From Nakamurella panacisegetis (lineage in GTDB: Bacteria > Actinomycetota > Actinomycetes > Mycobacteriales > Nakamurellaceae): a stretch of DNA of 64,000 nt. Both the position numbers and the translations under genes were made by a program. The stretch's first letter is position 1. Each line of letters starts with the position of its first letter. Where the stretch lies: assembly GCF_900104535.1 (NCBI RefSeq), contig NZ_LT629710.1:3100001-3164000 (forward strand). Reading direction: 5' to 3'. Below are positions 47,073 through 56,143 of the stretch, in pieces. Under the pieces are notes generated by a model that was not told the origin of the DNA, searched no databases, and saw nothing but the letters and a program-made list of their open reading frames with translations.

Positions 47073-50000
47073 GTGGGAATGAATTCGCCGAAATTGACCC
47101 TGGAGGGTGATCCCCAATCGATCCGGGCCTCGGCCGACCGATGGGGATTCTTTTCCACCGCGACCTCCGATTCGGCCGAGGACATACGGAGGATCGATTC
47201 CGGCGGATTCATCGGGGACGAGGCGACGCTGTATCACGATCGGCTCAACGGCGATCTGCCGCCGCATCTGGACACGACATCCGAGGCCTGGAAAGCGGTG
47301 TCGGATGCGCTGAAGGTCTACGCATCCTCGCTGGAGAGCCTGCAGTCCCGGATGGCGGCGTTGGCTGCACGGGCCGGCGATCAGCAGGGGGCGGTGAGCT
47401 CCGCCGACGGGGAGGCGGCCGACGCGGCAACCGCCGATGCCCGGCACGCGGCGGACGTCGAGGTCGCGAAGAAGGCGCTCGAGCCGGGCGAGAAGTTGCC
47501 GGCCGACACCTATCAGAGCCAGTCCACGCAGGCGTCGTCACAGTTGGCGGCGGCCAAGGGGGCCCTGCAGCAGACGATCGACGCGGCCAACCAGGTGCAC
47601 GGCGAGCACGCCGCCGCGGTCGATCAGTGCGTCACCGCCATCAATCGGGCCGCGGCCATGCGGTTCGAGGAACCGCCCGGTTTCTGGGGACGGCTGAAGA
47701 ACTCGGTCGTCGGGTGGATCCAGGACCACGTCGATGTGCTGCAGGCGATCTCGGGCGTGCTGAAGCAGATCTCCAGCATCGCGGGGCTGCTGGCCATGAT
47801 CCCAGTTCTCGCTCCTGTGATGGGGCCGATCGCCGCGGTGACCGGCGGCGCCGCCGTGGTGATCGACGCCACCGTCTACGCGGCCACCGGCAAAGGATCG
47901 TTGACCGACATCATGATGGACGCGGCCGGCGCGCTGCCCTTCGCCAAGGGGGTCAAGTACGTCAAGGATGCCGTCACAGGTGAGAGGGCGGCCAAGGAGA
48001 CCGCAGCGGTGGCGGGTGTCGTCGGCGACGCCAAGGATGCGACGGCGGCGACCCGTGCGGCGTCCGACGGCCCGGCCGCCGCGACGGTGGGGGCGGACAG
48101 CAAGTCGGTTGCCGCGCAGTCGCGGGCGGCCGGCCCGCATGCGGATTCCCCGTCGATGGCGGACGGCTCCGGCGGTTCGGTCTCCGATCGTGCGGCGGAC
48201 CAGGCCGGGAACGCGGCCAACACCAGGACTCCGCCGAGCCGCTGCACCACCGCCGGCGACCCGATCAACGTGGTCACCGGCGAGATGATCATGCGGCAGG
48301 TCGATCTCGAGCTGCCCGGGGTGCTGCCGTTGGTGCTGCAACGGGTCCACCTGAGCTCGTATCGATGGGGGAGCCTGTTCGGCCCGAGCTGGGCGTCGAC
48401 GCTGGAGCAGCGGGTCGAGGTGGGCGAGGGTGGCGTGGCGTGCTTCGTGGCCGAGGACGGCGTCGTCCTGTACTACCCGGACGCGGGCTCGGTCGGCGGG
48501 GGCGATTCCGCCCTCCCGGTCGAGGGCATCCGGCAGTGGCCGCTCCGGCGAAGCGTCGGCGGCGGGTGGACCGTGGAGGATCCGGACACCGGGATCACGC
48601 GACGGTTCATGGCGGCCGACGACGGCGGACGGTCGCCCATCGTGGAGCTGTTCGATCGCCACGGCAACACGGTGTACTTCGACTACGCCCCGTCCGGCGT
48701 CATCTGTGCGGTCCGCCACTCAGGCGGCTATCACGTGGAGGTACACACCGAACACGGTGTGGTCACGCAACTGTCGGTACGGGACGACGGAACGGCGTTC
48801 CCGGTTGCCTCGTTCGGATACGACCGGGCCGGGAACCTGGTGAGCACCGACGATCCGGCCGGTCAGCCGATGCGGTTCGACTGCGACGACAACGGGCGGA
48901 TCGTGCAGTGGACCGACCGGAACCACATCTGGTACCGCTACGAGTACGACCAGGACGGTCGTTGTGTGCGCACGTCTGGGCGCGGGCGGGTGCTGTCGTA
49001 CGGGTTCTCGTACCTGCCGGGGCGCACGCTGGTCACCGACTCGCTGGGTGCGGTGACCCGGTACGGGTACAACGGCTCCGGTCAGGTGGTCCGTCAGGTC
49101 GATCCGCTGGGGAACGCGACCGCATCGGTCTGGGATCGCTACGACCGCCTGCTGCTCCGCACCGACGCCCTCGGCCGCACCACCCAGTTCGGATATGACG
49201 ACGAGGGTCGGCTGATCGAGGTGACCTATCCCGACGGCCGCCGCGAATCGGTGCAGCGCAACGGACTCGGGCTGGCTGTGCGGATCCGCGACGCAGCCGG
49301 GGCCGTCTGGACCCGGGACTACGACGACGTCGGCGGTCTGATCGGCGAGACCGATCCGCTCGGCGCAGAGGTGCGCTACACGCGGGCTCGCACCGGAACC
49401 GTCGCCACCTCGACCGATCCCTCCGGCGCGGTCACCGTGGTCACCAGCAACGACGCCGGTTTGCCGGTGCGGGTGTGCGACCCCTTGGGCGGGGTGAACT
49501 CGCTGGAGTACAACGGGTTCGGCCGTGCGGTTCGATCGGTGGATCCGATCGGCGGAGTGACCGAGGTGGGCTGGACCGTGGGCGGGAAGATGGCCTGGCG
49601 GGTCGGACCGGATGGCGGACGCGAGGAGTGGACCTGGGACGGTGAAGGCAACCTGACCGGCCACACGGATGCCGCCGGCGGCTGGACGGCGATCGTCAGC
49701 GGCGTCTTCGACCTGCCGGTGCTGAGGATCAACCCCGACGGCAGCCGGATGTCCTTCGGCTACGACACCGAGTTGCGGCTCACCTCGGTCCAGAATTCCG
49801 CCGGTCGACGGTGGCTCTACGAGTACGACGCGGCGGGCCGGCTGGTCGCCGAGACCGACTTCAACGGACGGTCCCTGAGCTATCGGCATGACGCGCTCGG
49901 TCGCCTGGTCGCGACGAGGAACGGGCTGGGCCAGGAGACTGCCCTGCAGTACGACCTGGCCGGCAACCTGATCGAGCGCGAGACCGTCGACGGGGTGACC

Positions 50001-51692
50001 AGTTTCGCCTACGACGCGGCAGGCCGGCTGATGACCGCCGCGACGGCCGGGGCGGTGGTGCATCTGGAGCGCGATCGGTGTGGTCGGGTGGTGCGGGAGA
50101 CCGTGAACGGCCGCACCGTCGTTTCCGGGTTCGACTCGGCCGGACGCCGGGTGTCGCGTTTGACGCCGACCGGGGTGGCATCGCGGTGGTCGTTCGACGC
50201 GGCCGGCCGGCCGGAGTCGTTGACCAGCGGTCGGCACGAGGTGCGATTCGAGTTCGACGAGGCCGGGCGGGAGATCGGCCGTCTCTTCTCCGCCGGCGCC
50301 GTGCTGGCCCAACAGTTCGATGCCGGCCACCGGATGATCACGCAGGTGATCGGAGCCCGATCCGGACCCGTCGCCACGTCGCGGACGTTCGACTACCGGG
50401 TCGACGGCGCGTTGGCCGGCCTGTCGAACGAACTCACCGGCGTCTCCCGGCGGTTCGACCTCGACCCGTCCGGCCGCGTGGTCGGGGTGCGGGCGGCCGG
50501 GTGGTCCGAGAACTACGCGTACGACCCGCTGGGTCAGTTGTCCGAGGCGTCCTTCGCCGGCTGCCGGTCCGACGGCGGTGGAGGTCGGGAGTACGCCGGA
50601 ACGCAGATCACCCGCGCCGGGAACGTCAACTACGGCCACGATCGTCAGGGTCGGGTGGTGGTCAGGTCGAAGAAGCGGTTGTCCCGCAAACCCGAGACCT
50701 GGCGGTACAGCTACGACGCCCACGACCGCATGGTGTCCGCGTGGTCGGGGGACCGGCAGTGGTCGTACACCTACGACGCGTTCGGACGGCGGATCAGCAA
50801 GCAACGCCGTGATGCCTCCGGGCACATCGCCGAGCAGGTGCTGTTCACCTGGGATGGCAACGTCCTGATCGAGCAGGTGGCACTCGGCCCCGGGGCCACG
50901 CCCAAGGTCACGACGTGGGACTACCTGCCCGGTTCGTGGCGCCCGGTGACGCAGGCCGATTCCCGCGGGAAAGACCGGCAGTTCTGGGCCGTTGTCAGTG
51001 ACCTGGTCGGCACCCCGACCGAGCTGGTGAGCCCCGACGGCGCCCGCGTAGCGTGGAGCAATGGTGATTCGACCCTGTGGGGCGCGCCGCGGAAGCTGCC
51101 GGACGCCCCCTCGAAGTACGACATCGACTGCCCGCTGCGCTTCCCGGGGCAATACGCCGATGACGAGACCGGCCTCAACTACAACCGCCACCGCTACTAC
51201 GACCCCGTCGCCGCGCGCTACACCACCGCCGACCCCCTCGGCCTGGCGCCGGCCGACGACCCTCATGGGTACGTGCTCAACCCCACGGGGTGGGCTGACC
51301 CACTCGGGTTGGCGCCTTGCGGAGCGACAAGTCCGTTGGATAGAGCACCGAACGACCTCAGTGCATTTGGCAACAGGTCAGGACCCCGGCCGCCGCGCGC
51401 CAGCGATATCGAAATCGACGAGAACGGGATGACGGTTCCGCAGGCGCCACCTACACCTTCAGGTGCTTCGACCTTTGGGGATCCGCTGGGGGCAAGATTG
51501 ACCGGGCACTACCACACGATTCCGGAAGGGACGCCTATGCCTGACGGTTTGTCGGTCGTGCGAGACGGTTCCGACGTCGGTGGACCGCATTCGCCGACTC
51601 ATGCCACCATCTATCCGACCCTGCCGATGTCGCCGGAGACCTTCGCGGAGAAGTTCACCAGTCTTCCTTGGCAACATGGAGGAAAGCTGTGA
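47073..51692 (+). CDS. RHS-repeat polymorphic toxin with type VII-like N-terminus and Tse2-like tip
   Basis: 1539 residues. Residues 1-110 resemble a type VII-secreted N-terminal domain (EGDPQSIRASADRWGFFSTA). A hydrophobic stretch lies near 230-272, and residues 395-470 are the DUF6531 entry segment (CTTAGDPINVVTGEMIMRQV). About twenty YD repeats follow (for example YDEAGRLI-type words), then the RHS core RFPGQYADDETGLNYNRHRY near 1356 and DPLGLAPC near 1410. The last ~120 residues are the variable toxin: GHYHTIPEGTPMPDGLSVVR and THATIYPTLPMSPETF match the C-terminal pattern of Tse2-type ADP-ribosyltransferase-fold toxins. Base composition falls after 51310, typical of a swapped tip. Confidence 0.85.
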   Translation: MGMNSPKLTLEGDPQSIRASADRWGFFSTATSDSAEDIRRIDSGGFIGDEATLYHDRLNGDLPPHLDTTSEAWKAVSDALKVYASSLESLQSRMAALAARAGDQQGAVSSADGEAADAATADARHAADVEVAKKALEPGEKLPADTYQSQSTQASSQLAAAKGALQQTIDAANQVHGEHAAAVDQCVTAINRAAAMRFEEPPGFWGRLKNSVVGWIQDHVDVLQAISGVLKQISSIAGLLAMIPVLAPVMGPIAAVTGGAAVVIDATVYAATGKGSLTDIMMDAAGALPFAKGVKYVKDAVTGERAAKETAAVAGVVGDAKDATAATRAASDGPAAATVGADSKSVAAQSRAAGPHADSPSMADGSGGSVSDRAADQAGNAANTRTPPSRCTTAGDPINVVTGEMIMRQVDLELPGVLPLVLQRVHLSSYRWGSLFGPSWASTLEQRVEVGEGGVACFVAEDGVVLYYPDAGSVGGGDSALPVEGIRQWPLRRSVGGGWTVEDPDTGITRRFMAADDGGRSPIVELFDRHGNTVYFDYAPSGVICAVRHSGGYHVEVHTEHGVVTQLSVRDDGTAFPVASFGYDRAGNLVSTDDPAGQPMRFDCDDNGRIVQWTDRNHIWYRYEYDQDGRCVRTSGRGRVLSYGFSYLPGRTLVTDSLGAVTRYGYNGSGQVVRQVDPLGNATASVWDRYDRLLLRTDALGRTTQFGYDDEGRLIEVTYPDGRRESVQRNGLGLAVRIRDAAGAVWTRDYDDVGGLIGETDPLGAEVRYTRARTGTVATSTDPSGAVTVVTSNDAGLPVRVCDPLGGVNSLEYNGFGRAVRSVDPIGGVTEVGWTVGGKMAWRVGPDGGREEWTWDGEGNLTGHTDAAGGWTAIVSGVFDLPVLRINPDGSRMSFGYDTELRLTSVQNSAGRRWLYEYDAAGRLVAETDFNGRSLSYRHDALGRLVATRNGLGQETALQYDLAGNLIERETVDGVTSFAYDAAGRLMTAATAGAVVHLERDRCGRVVRETVNGRTVVSGFDSAGRRVSRLTPTGVASRWSFDAAGRPESLTSGRHEVRFEFDEAGREIGRLFSAGAVLAQQFDAGHRMITQVIGARSGPVATSRTFDYRVDGALAGLSNELTGVSRRFDLDPSGRVVGVRAAGWSENYAYDPLGQLSEASFAGCRSDGGGGREYAGTQITRAGNVNYGHDRQGRVVVRSKKRLSRKPETWRYSYDAHDRMVSAWSGDRQWSYTYDAFGRRISKQRRDASGHIAEQVLFTWDGNVLIEQVALGPGATPKVTTWDYLPGSWRPVTQADSRGKDRQFWAVVSDLVGTPTELVSPDGARVAWSNGDSTLWGAPRKLPDAPSKYDIDCPLRFPGQYADDETGLNYNRHRYYDPVAARYTTADPLGLAPADDPHGYVLNPTGWADPLGLAPCGATSPLDRAPNDLSAFGNRSGPRPPRASDIEIDENGMTVPQAPPTPSGASTFGDPLGARLTGHYHTIPEGTPMPDGLSVVRDGSDVGGPHSPTHATIYPTLPMSPETFAEKFTSLPWQHGGKL

Positions 51693-52147
51693 ATCGATCC
51701 GTGCCATGGGAACGCCTGGTTGAGGCCGAGGACGCCTATTTCGAACGTAGGCAGGAGATGTTCGAGGCAGGTATGGACCGAGAATTGGGCTTGGCTCTGC
51801 AATCAGCGAAGGGCCGTGGCATGGCCCTTCGCGTTTTGCGTGAGCTACCGCCGGACGCCATTCTGCCTCACGTTGGGGTTGTTGCGGACATCGCTACTCG
51901 GACTCACGGTCAGGTTGGTTTGGCGCGTGAGGTCCTGTCGAAGGTGGATCGGGACGCTGCGATCAGGCTGGTTGTCCCTCAAATCGAAGCGATGCTGGCC
52001 GCCGATGCTGACTGGGAGACCTACCGGCGCTCAGCTGAGGTCTTGGTGATGCTTGGCGCCCGAGGTGCCCTGTCACACCTTGTGAGCCTCGCGCTGAAGT
52101 CCGATGACGCTGACATTCGCGAGGTGGGCGAGGACTTCGGTAGCTGA
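51689..52147 (+). CDS. Probable immunity protein for the RHS toxin (helical-repeat)
   Basis: This 152-residue protein starts at GTG 51689, overlapping the toxin stop (GTGA) behind GGAGGAAAGC. It is built of short alpha-helical repeats that look like HEAT/ARM units (ALRVLRELPPDAILPHVGVV, SAEVLVMLGARGALSHLVSL). Position directly after a polymorphic toxin, tight coupling, lower GC than the core genes and lack of any other function make immunity the best guess. No family name is recognised. Confidence 0.7.
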   Translation: MNRSVPWERLVEAEDAYFERRQEMFEAGMDRELGLALQSAKGRGMALRVLRELPPDAILPHVGVVADIATRTHGQVGLAREVLSKVDRDAAIRLVVPQIEAMLAADADWETYRRSAEVLVMLGARGALSHLVSLALKSDDADIREVGEDFGS

Positions 52148-52439
52148 TCAAATTGCTACCGTTCGCGTCAGCACAGGCATCGGTGGGTCCACCAACACGC
52201 CATCCTAGGGCCAGACGACCGCAGCGGTGCCCTCACCGAAGTTCCCCTGTCCGGTCCTGCCGAGGCCACTGGGTGAGCTGTCGGACGTAGCGGCTGCGGT
52301 TTGGCCTAGGACTTGGACTAGCGCATCGGGTGCCGCCGGCGAGCAAAGCCGCGCTGACGATGGATTTTCCATATTCGTAGCAACCGGTGGCCCCATCTAG
52401 ACGTGCCCGGATCGCGTCCAGTGCGCGCGCTAAACCTGG
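52148..52439. other. Non-coding stretch between the immunity gene and the ISL3 element
   Basis: 292 bases with stops in all frames. A minus-strand frame of 63 residues (52205-52396) is open but matches nothing I know and has no ribosome site. The stretch reads as leftover sequence; joined across the IS it would run into the decayed gene at 53983-54271. Confidence 0.35.
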
Positions 52440-52447
52440 ACTTTGGT
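52440..52447. repeat. Target-site duplication, left copy
   Basis: ACTTTGGT directly abuts the left terminal inverted repeat of the ISL3 element. The same eight bases occur at 53872-53879 on the other side. Eight bases is the usual ISL3 duplication length. Confidence 0.95.
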
Positions 52448-53871
52448 GGCTCTTCGCAGTTGAGGGTGTAGTCGGGGGTCGGCGCGTCGCTCCGGGGATC
52501 GAGTCGAGGTCTTCCGATGATGGTGGTTCCTACGCCGTCCATCTGGAAGACCTCGACATGGCTGACTCTACTTTTGCGACCCCTGATCTGACCACGTTCG
52601 CCCGGCTGGACACGCTCGGTCTGCAGGTGACCGGGCAGTTTCTGGAGCCGGACCGGGCGGTGTTGGCCTGTCGAGCCGTCAAGGGGGACGAGCTGTGTCG
52701 GGCGTGTGGTGAGCCCGGCCGGCCGCGGGATTCCACCACCCGGCGGCTGGCGCACGAGCCCTTCGGGTGGCGACCGACGATCCTTTTGGTCACCGTCCGC
52801 CGGTTCCGCTGCGACGGCTGCGGTTTGGTGTGGCGGCAGGACACCTCGGCGGCGGCCGAACCGCGGGCCCGGCTCTCGCGCGGCGGGTTGCGGTGGGCCC
52901 TGACTGCGCTGGTCTGCCAGCACCTAACCGTCGCCAGGATCGCTGAGGCACTGGGCGTTTCATGGAACACCGCCAACGACGCGGTACTGACCGAGGGCCG
53001 GCGGGTGCTGATCAGCGACCCGAGCCGCTTCGACGGGGTCAGGGTCATCGGCGTGGACGAGCACGTGTGGCGGCACACCCGCCGGGGGGACAAATTTGTC
53101 ACCGTCATCATCGACCTGACCCCGGTCCGGGACCGGACCGGGCCGGCCCGGCTCCTGGACATGGTGGAGGGCCGGTCCAAACAGGTGTTCAAGACGTGGC
53201 TGTCCCAGCGGCCCGAGACGTGGCGCACTGGTGTGGAAGTCGTCGCGATGGACGGGTTCACCGGTTTCAAGACCGCCGCCGTGGAGGAACTCGACGAAGT
53301 CACCGTGGTGATGGACCCGTTCCACGTCGTGCGCCTGGCCGGGCAATGCCTGGAGCTGTGCCGACGGCGGATCCAACTGGCCACCACCGGCCACCGGGGC
53401 CACTCCGGCGACCCGCTGTATTCAGCTCGCCGCACCTTGAGTACCGGCGCCGACCTGCTCACCGAGAAACAGCAACTGCGAATCGCGGAACTGTTCGCGA
53501 ATGAGCAGCATCTGGCCGTGGAAGCCACCTGGGGCGTCTACCAAATCATGATCAGCGCCTACCGTGACCCCAACCGGGCGGCCGGGAAGAACCGGATCCG
53601 GCAGCTGATCGACTCCCTCGCCAGCGGCGTCCCGGCCGCTCTGATCGAGGTCCGCACCCTCGGCCGAACCTTGAGGAAACGAGCCAGCGACATCCTGGCC
53701 TACTTCGACCGCCCGGGCACCAGCAACGGACCGACCGAAGCGATCAACGGCCGCCTTGAACACCTCCGCGGCTCCGCGTTGGGCTTCCGCAGCCTCACCA
53801 ACTACATCGCCCGATCACTCATGGAAACCGGCGGATTCAGACCCGGACTACACCTTCGATTGCGATGAGCC
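52448..53871 (+). mobile_element. Complete ISL3-family insertion sequence
   Basis: 1424-bp element. Left end 52448-52480 and right end 53840-53871 are imperfect inverted repeats starting GGCTC(T/A)TCGCA and sharing GGTGTAGTC. One transposase gene (52558-53868) fills most of the element. An exact 8-bp duplication flanks it, so it inserted by transposition and has not rearranged since. It sits between the RHS immunity gene and a decayed secreted-protein gene. Confidence 0.96.
52558..53868 (+). CDS. ISL3-family transposase
   Basis: This 436-residue transposase has an N-terminal zinc knuckle (LCRACGEPGR and RCDGCGLVWRQDT), then a helix-turn-helix (HLTVARIAEALGVSWNTAND near 123). The DDE catalytic core has VIGVDEHVWRH near 163, VVAMDGFTGFKTAAVEEL near 231, and the Glu in TEAINGRLEHLRGSALGF near 396. 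It is full length with no stops, so probably active. ATG 52558 is taken because the element's left repeat ends at 52480 and family similarity begins here. Confidence 0.95.
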   Translation: MADSTFATPDLTTFARLDTLGLQVTGQFLEPDRAVLACRAVKGDELCRACGEPGRPRDSTTRRLAHEPFGWRPTILLVTVRRFRCDGCGLVWRQDTSAAAEPRARLSRGGLRWALTALVCQHLTVARIAEALGVSWNTANDAVLTEGRRVLISDPSRFDGVRVIGVDEHVWRHTRRGDKFVTVIIDLTPVRDRTGPARLLDMVEGRSKQVFKTWLSQRPETWRTGVEVVAMDGFTGFKTAAVEELDEVTVVMDPFHVVRLAGQCLELCRRRIQLATTGHRGHSGDPLYSARRTLSTGADLLTEKQQLRIAELFANEQHLAVEATWGVYQIMISAYRDPNRAAGKNRIRQLIDSLASGVPAALIEVRTLGRTLRKRASDILAYFDRPGTSNGPTEAINGRLEHLRGSALGFRSLTNYIARSLMETGGFRPGLHLRLR

Positions 53872-53879
53872 ACTTTGGT
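53872..53879. repeat. Target-site duplication, right copy
   Basis: ACTTTGGT, an exact copy of the bases at 52440-52447, directly after the right inverted repeat of the ISL3 element. Confidence 0.95.
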
Positions 53880-53982
53880 GTCCGCGGCGCCGCACGCAAG
53901 ATGGCTGAGCCTGAAAAGATGTCGGAGCCCATATCCTCGTTCGAGGAGGCGCTTGCCGGACATCGAGGCTTCGGTATTTGGC

Positions 53983-54271
53983 TCAGCCTCCGGCGACGAT
54001 GCAGCTGCGCCAGGCGCCCACCGCGACCGCTTGGTAGGCGGACGGCGCAAAGAGTTCATGCACGGCAACGGTCAATGTCATTGGTCCCGGGTTGTCGACG
54101 CACAGCCAGACTGGGACCTTGGCCCCAAGCTTGGCAATCTCGGGTCCGAATTGAGCTTGGGCGTGGGCGTGGCCTGCTGAGCGAAGACGGCGGATCTGCG
54201 GGCGCGCAAACCGGTGTTTGACCGTTCGGCCCAAACGAATCCAACGTCGGCAAAGTCGAGGTTCCCTCATA
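53983..54271 (-). pseudogene. Decayed paralogue of the adjacent secreted protein
   Basis: One minus frame encodes GAKVPVWLCVDNPGPMTLTV followed by AVHELFAP. It clearly parallels AVKVPVWLSVDTPGPLSYTV followed by AVRGLSVT in the intact neighbour at 54275-55204. Upstream similarity (SAVFAQQATPTPKLNSDPRL against SVIAEQAAAELTVPNPRITL) is in a different frame, so there is at least one frameshift. A stop follows AWRSCIVAGG, and no start or signal peptide is seen. The remnant may once have been a tandem duplicate; its downstream part is lost near the ISL3 insertion. Confidence 0.75.
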
Positions 54272-54274
54272 TGG

Positions 54275-55204
54275 TCAGCCCCCAGGGTTGGCGACCAAAC
54301 TGCTCCGCCATTCATGCACAACGACTTGCTTGGTCGAGGACGGCCTCAAGGGTCGATTCAGGGTGCCGCTGGCTCCGCTAGATGCTGTCCAGGTAACAGC
54401 CCAGTCGGTCGTTGCCGTCACTGACCACTTACCCGATCCTGCCGTGCGGGTGGCAAGAGACTTCCAGTGATACGTATAGCCACATGGGGGGATCACACTT
54501 GACGAAACGCCGGGTGGAGCGCTTACACCAGGACCTTCGCATTTGATCGCAGCGACCTCGATGCCTGGATTCGCGGGATCGACAGGTTCACCCATTGACC
54601 AAGTGGTCGACTTCAAGGAAGCGACCACAGTGACACTTAAACCGCGGACGGCCACTGTGTAGGAAAGTGGGCCGGGTGTATCGACTGAGAGCCAGACGGG
54701 CACCTTGACTGCGATCTTGCCCTCATCAGGCCCGAGCGTGATTCTGGGATTGGGGACTGTCAGCTCGGCCGCTGCCTGCTCGGCGATCACAGAAGGATCG
54801 GGTGGAGGTGGGACCACCGGCTGCCCATCCCTCACCCAAATCTCGCTTAGGGTGGCGAAGACAGGCGCTCCCGTATCCGAGTTGATCGCGTCTGGACACG
54901 AGACGGCGTAAAGCGTGCCGGCTGAGGGTGGGTCGCCTCCTAACCGCGGATCCCCGGCCGCGGCTTCGATCGGTGTGTACCAGCATGGGTCTGGCTGGCC
55001 GGTTCCCTGCTGCTCCGTCCCCGTTGTTGGATTCGGCTGTGTCTGTGCACCGGGTGTGCCGTCTGTGCTGACGACCGTACCAACCGTGCTGCCGTCGCCG
55101 ATCGTCTCGGCCCCACCAGTAGCGGAAGCATTAGACGTCCGCAGGATGGATAGCCAAACTAACATGCAGCCGACGAAAGCAAGGGCGCGACGTTGTTTCA
55201 GCAT
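54275..55204 (-). CDS. Secreted hypothetical protein
   Basis: This 309-residue protein has a signal peptide (MLKQRRALAFVGCMLVWLSI, then a likely cleavage near SNASA), a low-complexity Thr/Gly/Gln region (30-75) and a beta-rich body. Body segments include KIAVKVPVWLSVDTPGPLSY and a Cys-containing part (PPCGYTYHWKSLATRT). It is similar to secreted actinobacterial proteins of unknown role. The start overlaps the end of the lipoprotein gene by 7 bases, so the two are one operon. A broken paralogue lies directly downstream. Lower GC than the core genes marks it as accessory. Confidence 0.72.
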   Translation of the reverse strand: MLKQRRALAFVGCMLVWLSILRTSNASATGGAETIGDGSTVGTVVSTDGTPGAQTQPNPTTGTEQQGTGQPDPCWYTPIEAAAGDPRLGGDPPSAGTLYAVSCPDAINSDTGAPVFATLSEIWVRDGQPVVPPPPDPSVIAEQAAAELTVPNPRITLGPDEGKIAVKVPVWLSVDTPGPLSYTVAVRGLSVTVVASLKSTTWSMGEPVDPANPGIEVAAIKCEGPGVSAPPGVSSSVIPPCGYTYHWKSLATRTAGSGKWSVTATTDWAVTWTASSGASGTLNRPLRPSSTKQVVVHEWRSSLVANPGG

Positions 55205-55962
55205 GGTGTATCGGGCAAGAGCTGAAGTTGCTCAAGTCGCCAATGGCCGTCGCTTCCGCGCACGAACACTCCGTGCACATTTCCGCGAGGAACGCCTCTG
55301 CTGCGAACCTTCTTTGTCGACTTGACCATTGATCCGTAGTTACTCGTATTCAGGCAATCACCCATGATAGCGGGCGATTTCCCATTAATTGACGGACCCC
55401 AATAGATGCGGTGCTGGACCGATCCGAATGTTGCCCAGCCGTTCTTATCAAAGTCTATTCCGGAATCGATGATTTGTTGCTTTATCGGATTCGCAGTTAT
55501 CGGTGAAAGAAGGGCCGCACGTGTCGCAGCTGGCCGGTTTCTAACGACTACATACAGATCCCAGAATTGACTCCACACCGCCTGGATCGCCGCCCGATCA
55601 GCGATCTCCTGCTTGGAGAGTCCAGCCGTGGAGACGACAGGCAGGGTGGGTTTGGCGGTCGTGGGGCTTTTGGTAGGTGCCTTCGATGTGGATGTCCGAC
55701 TGCTTGAAGTCGGGGGAGCGGTCCTGCTGGTGGAGGCTCCGGCGGTTGGTGCCGACGAAGTGGGCAGGGTGGTGGAGAGACCAGGCGTCGAGCGGGCCGT
55801 GCTGACAACGGCCGACGTGCTCGGGATGCTGACCATCGATCCGCCGGGGGTGAGGGCGACGCTGGAGGGGGTGGCTGTGTTCTCCGAGGTGCATCCGGCC
55901 AGCAGGGTTGCGGCCAGAACGGCTCCTGCGCCTGCTTGCGACAATCGGCGACGCCTCGACAT
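55198..55962 (-). CDS. Putative lipoprotein with NTF2-like C-terminal domain
   Basis: This 254-residue protein has a lipoprotein signal (AGAVLAATLLAGCTSENTAT with the LAGC lipobox, Cys near 24). A Ser/Thr/Pro-rich linker (30-115) follows, then a C-terminal domain beginning QEIADRAAIQAVWSQFWDLY. That segment and the GVFVRGSDGHWRLEQLQLLP end suggest an NTF2/SnoaL-like fold often found in secreted actinobacterial proteins. Anchored outside the cell membrane; function unknown. ATG 55962 is preceded by GGGAGGGAAC. It is co-transcribed with the secreted protein. Confidence 0.75.
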   Translation of the reverse strand: MSRRRRLSQAGAGAVLAATLLAGCTSENTATPSSVALTPGGSMVSIPSTSAVVSTARSTPGLSTTLPTSSAPTAGASTSRTAPPTSSSRTSTSKAPTKSPTTAKPTLPVVSTAGLSKQEIADRAAIQAVWSQFWDLYVVVRNRPAATRAALLSPITANPIKQQIIDSGIDFDKNGWATFGSVQHRIYWGPSINGKSPAIMGDCLNTSNYGSMVKSTKKVRSRGVPRGNVHGVFVRGSDGHWRLEQLQLLPDTPC

Positions 55963-56143
55963 GTAGGTTCCCTCCCGTACCGGTCAGAACAGACTGTAAC
56001 GAATGGACCTGCTGGGACGGAAGCCTTGTCCACATCGTCAAGCTTGCTCATCAGGCAAATCGCCCAAATGGGACGGAGTCGATAGCGACCTCTCCAAGAG
56101 TTCGGATGTCAGGGGCGCCCGACGAATCGTCGCGGCAGCCGGT

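Noticed and set aside
48720-51266. 848-codon open frame on the minus strand opposite the RHS gene
   Set aside because: It lies entirely within the YD-repeat part; its product is a Pro/Arg/His-rich translation without any known domain, typical of antisense frames in GC-rich DNA.
52205-52396. Minus-strand 63-codon frame between the immunity gene and the IS
   Set aside because: No start signal, no known domain, and the stretch reads as leftover sequence.
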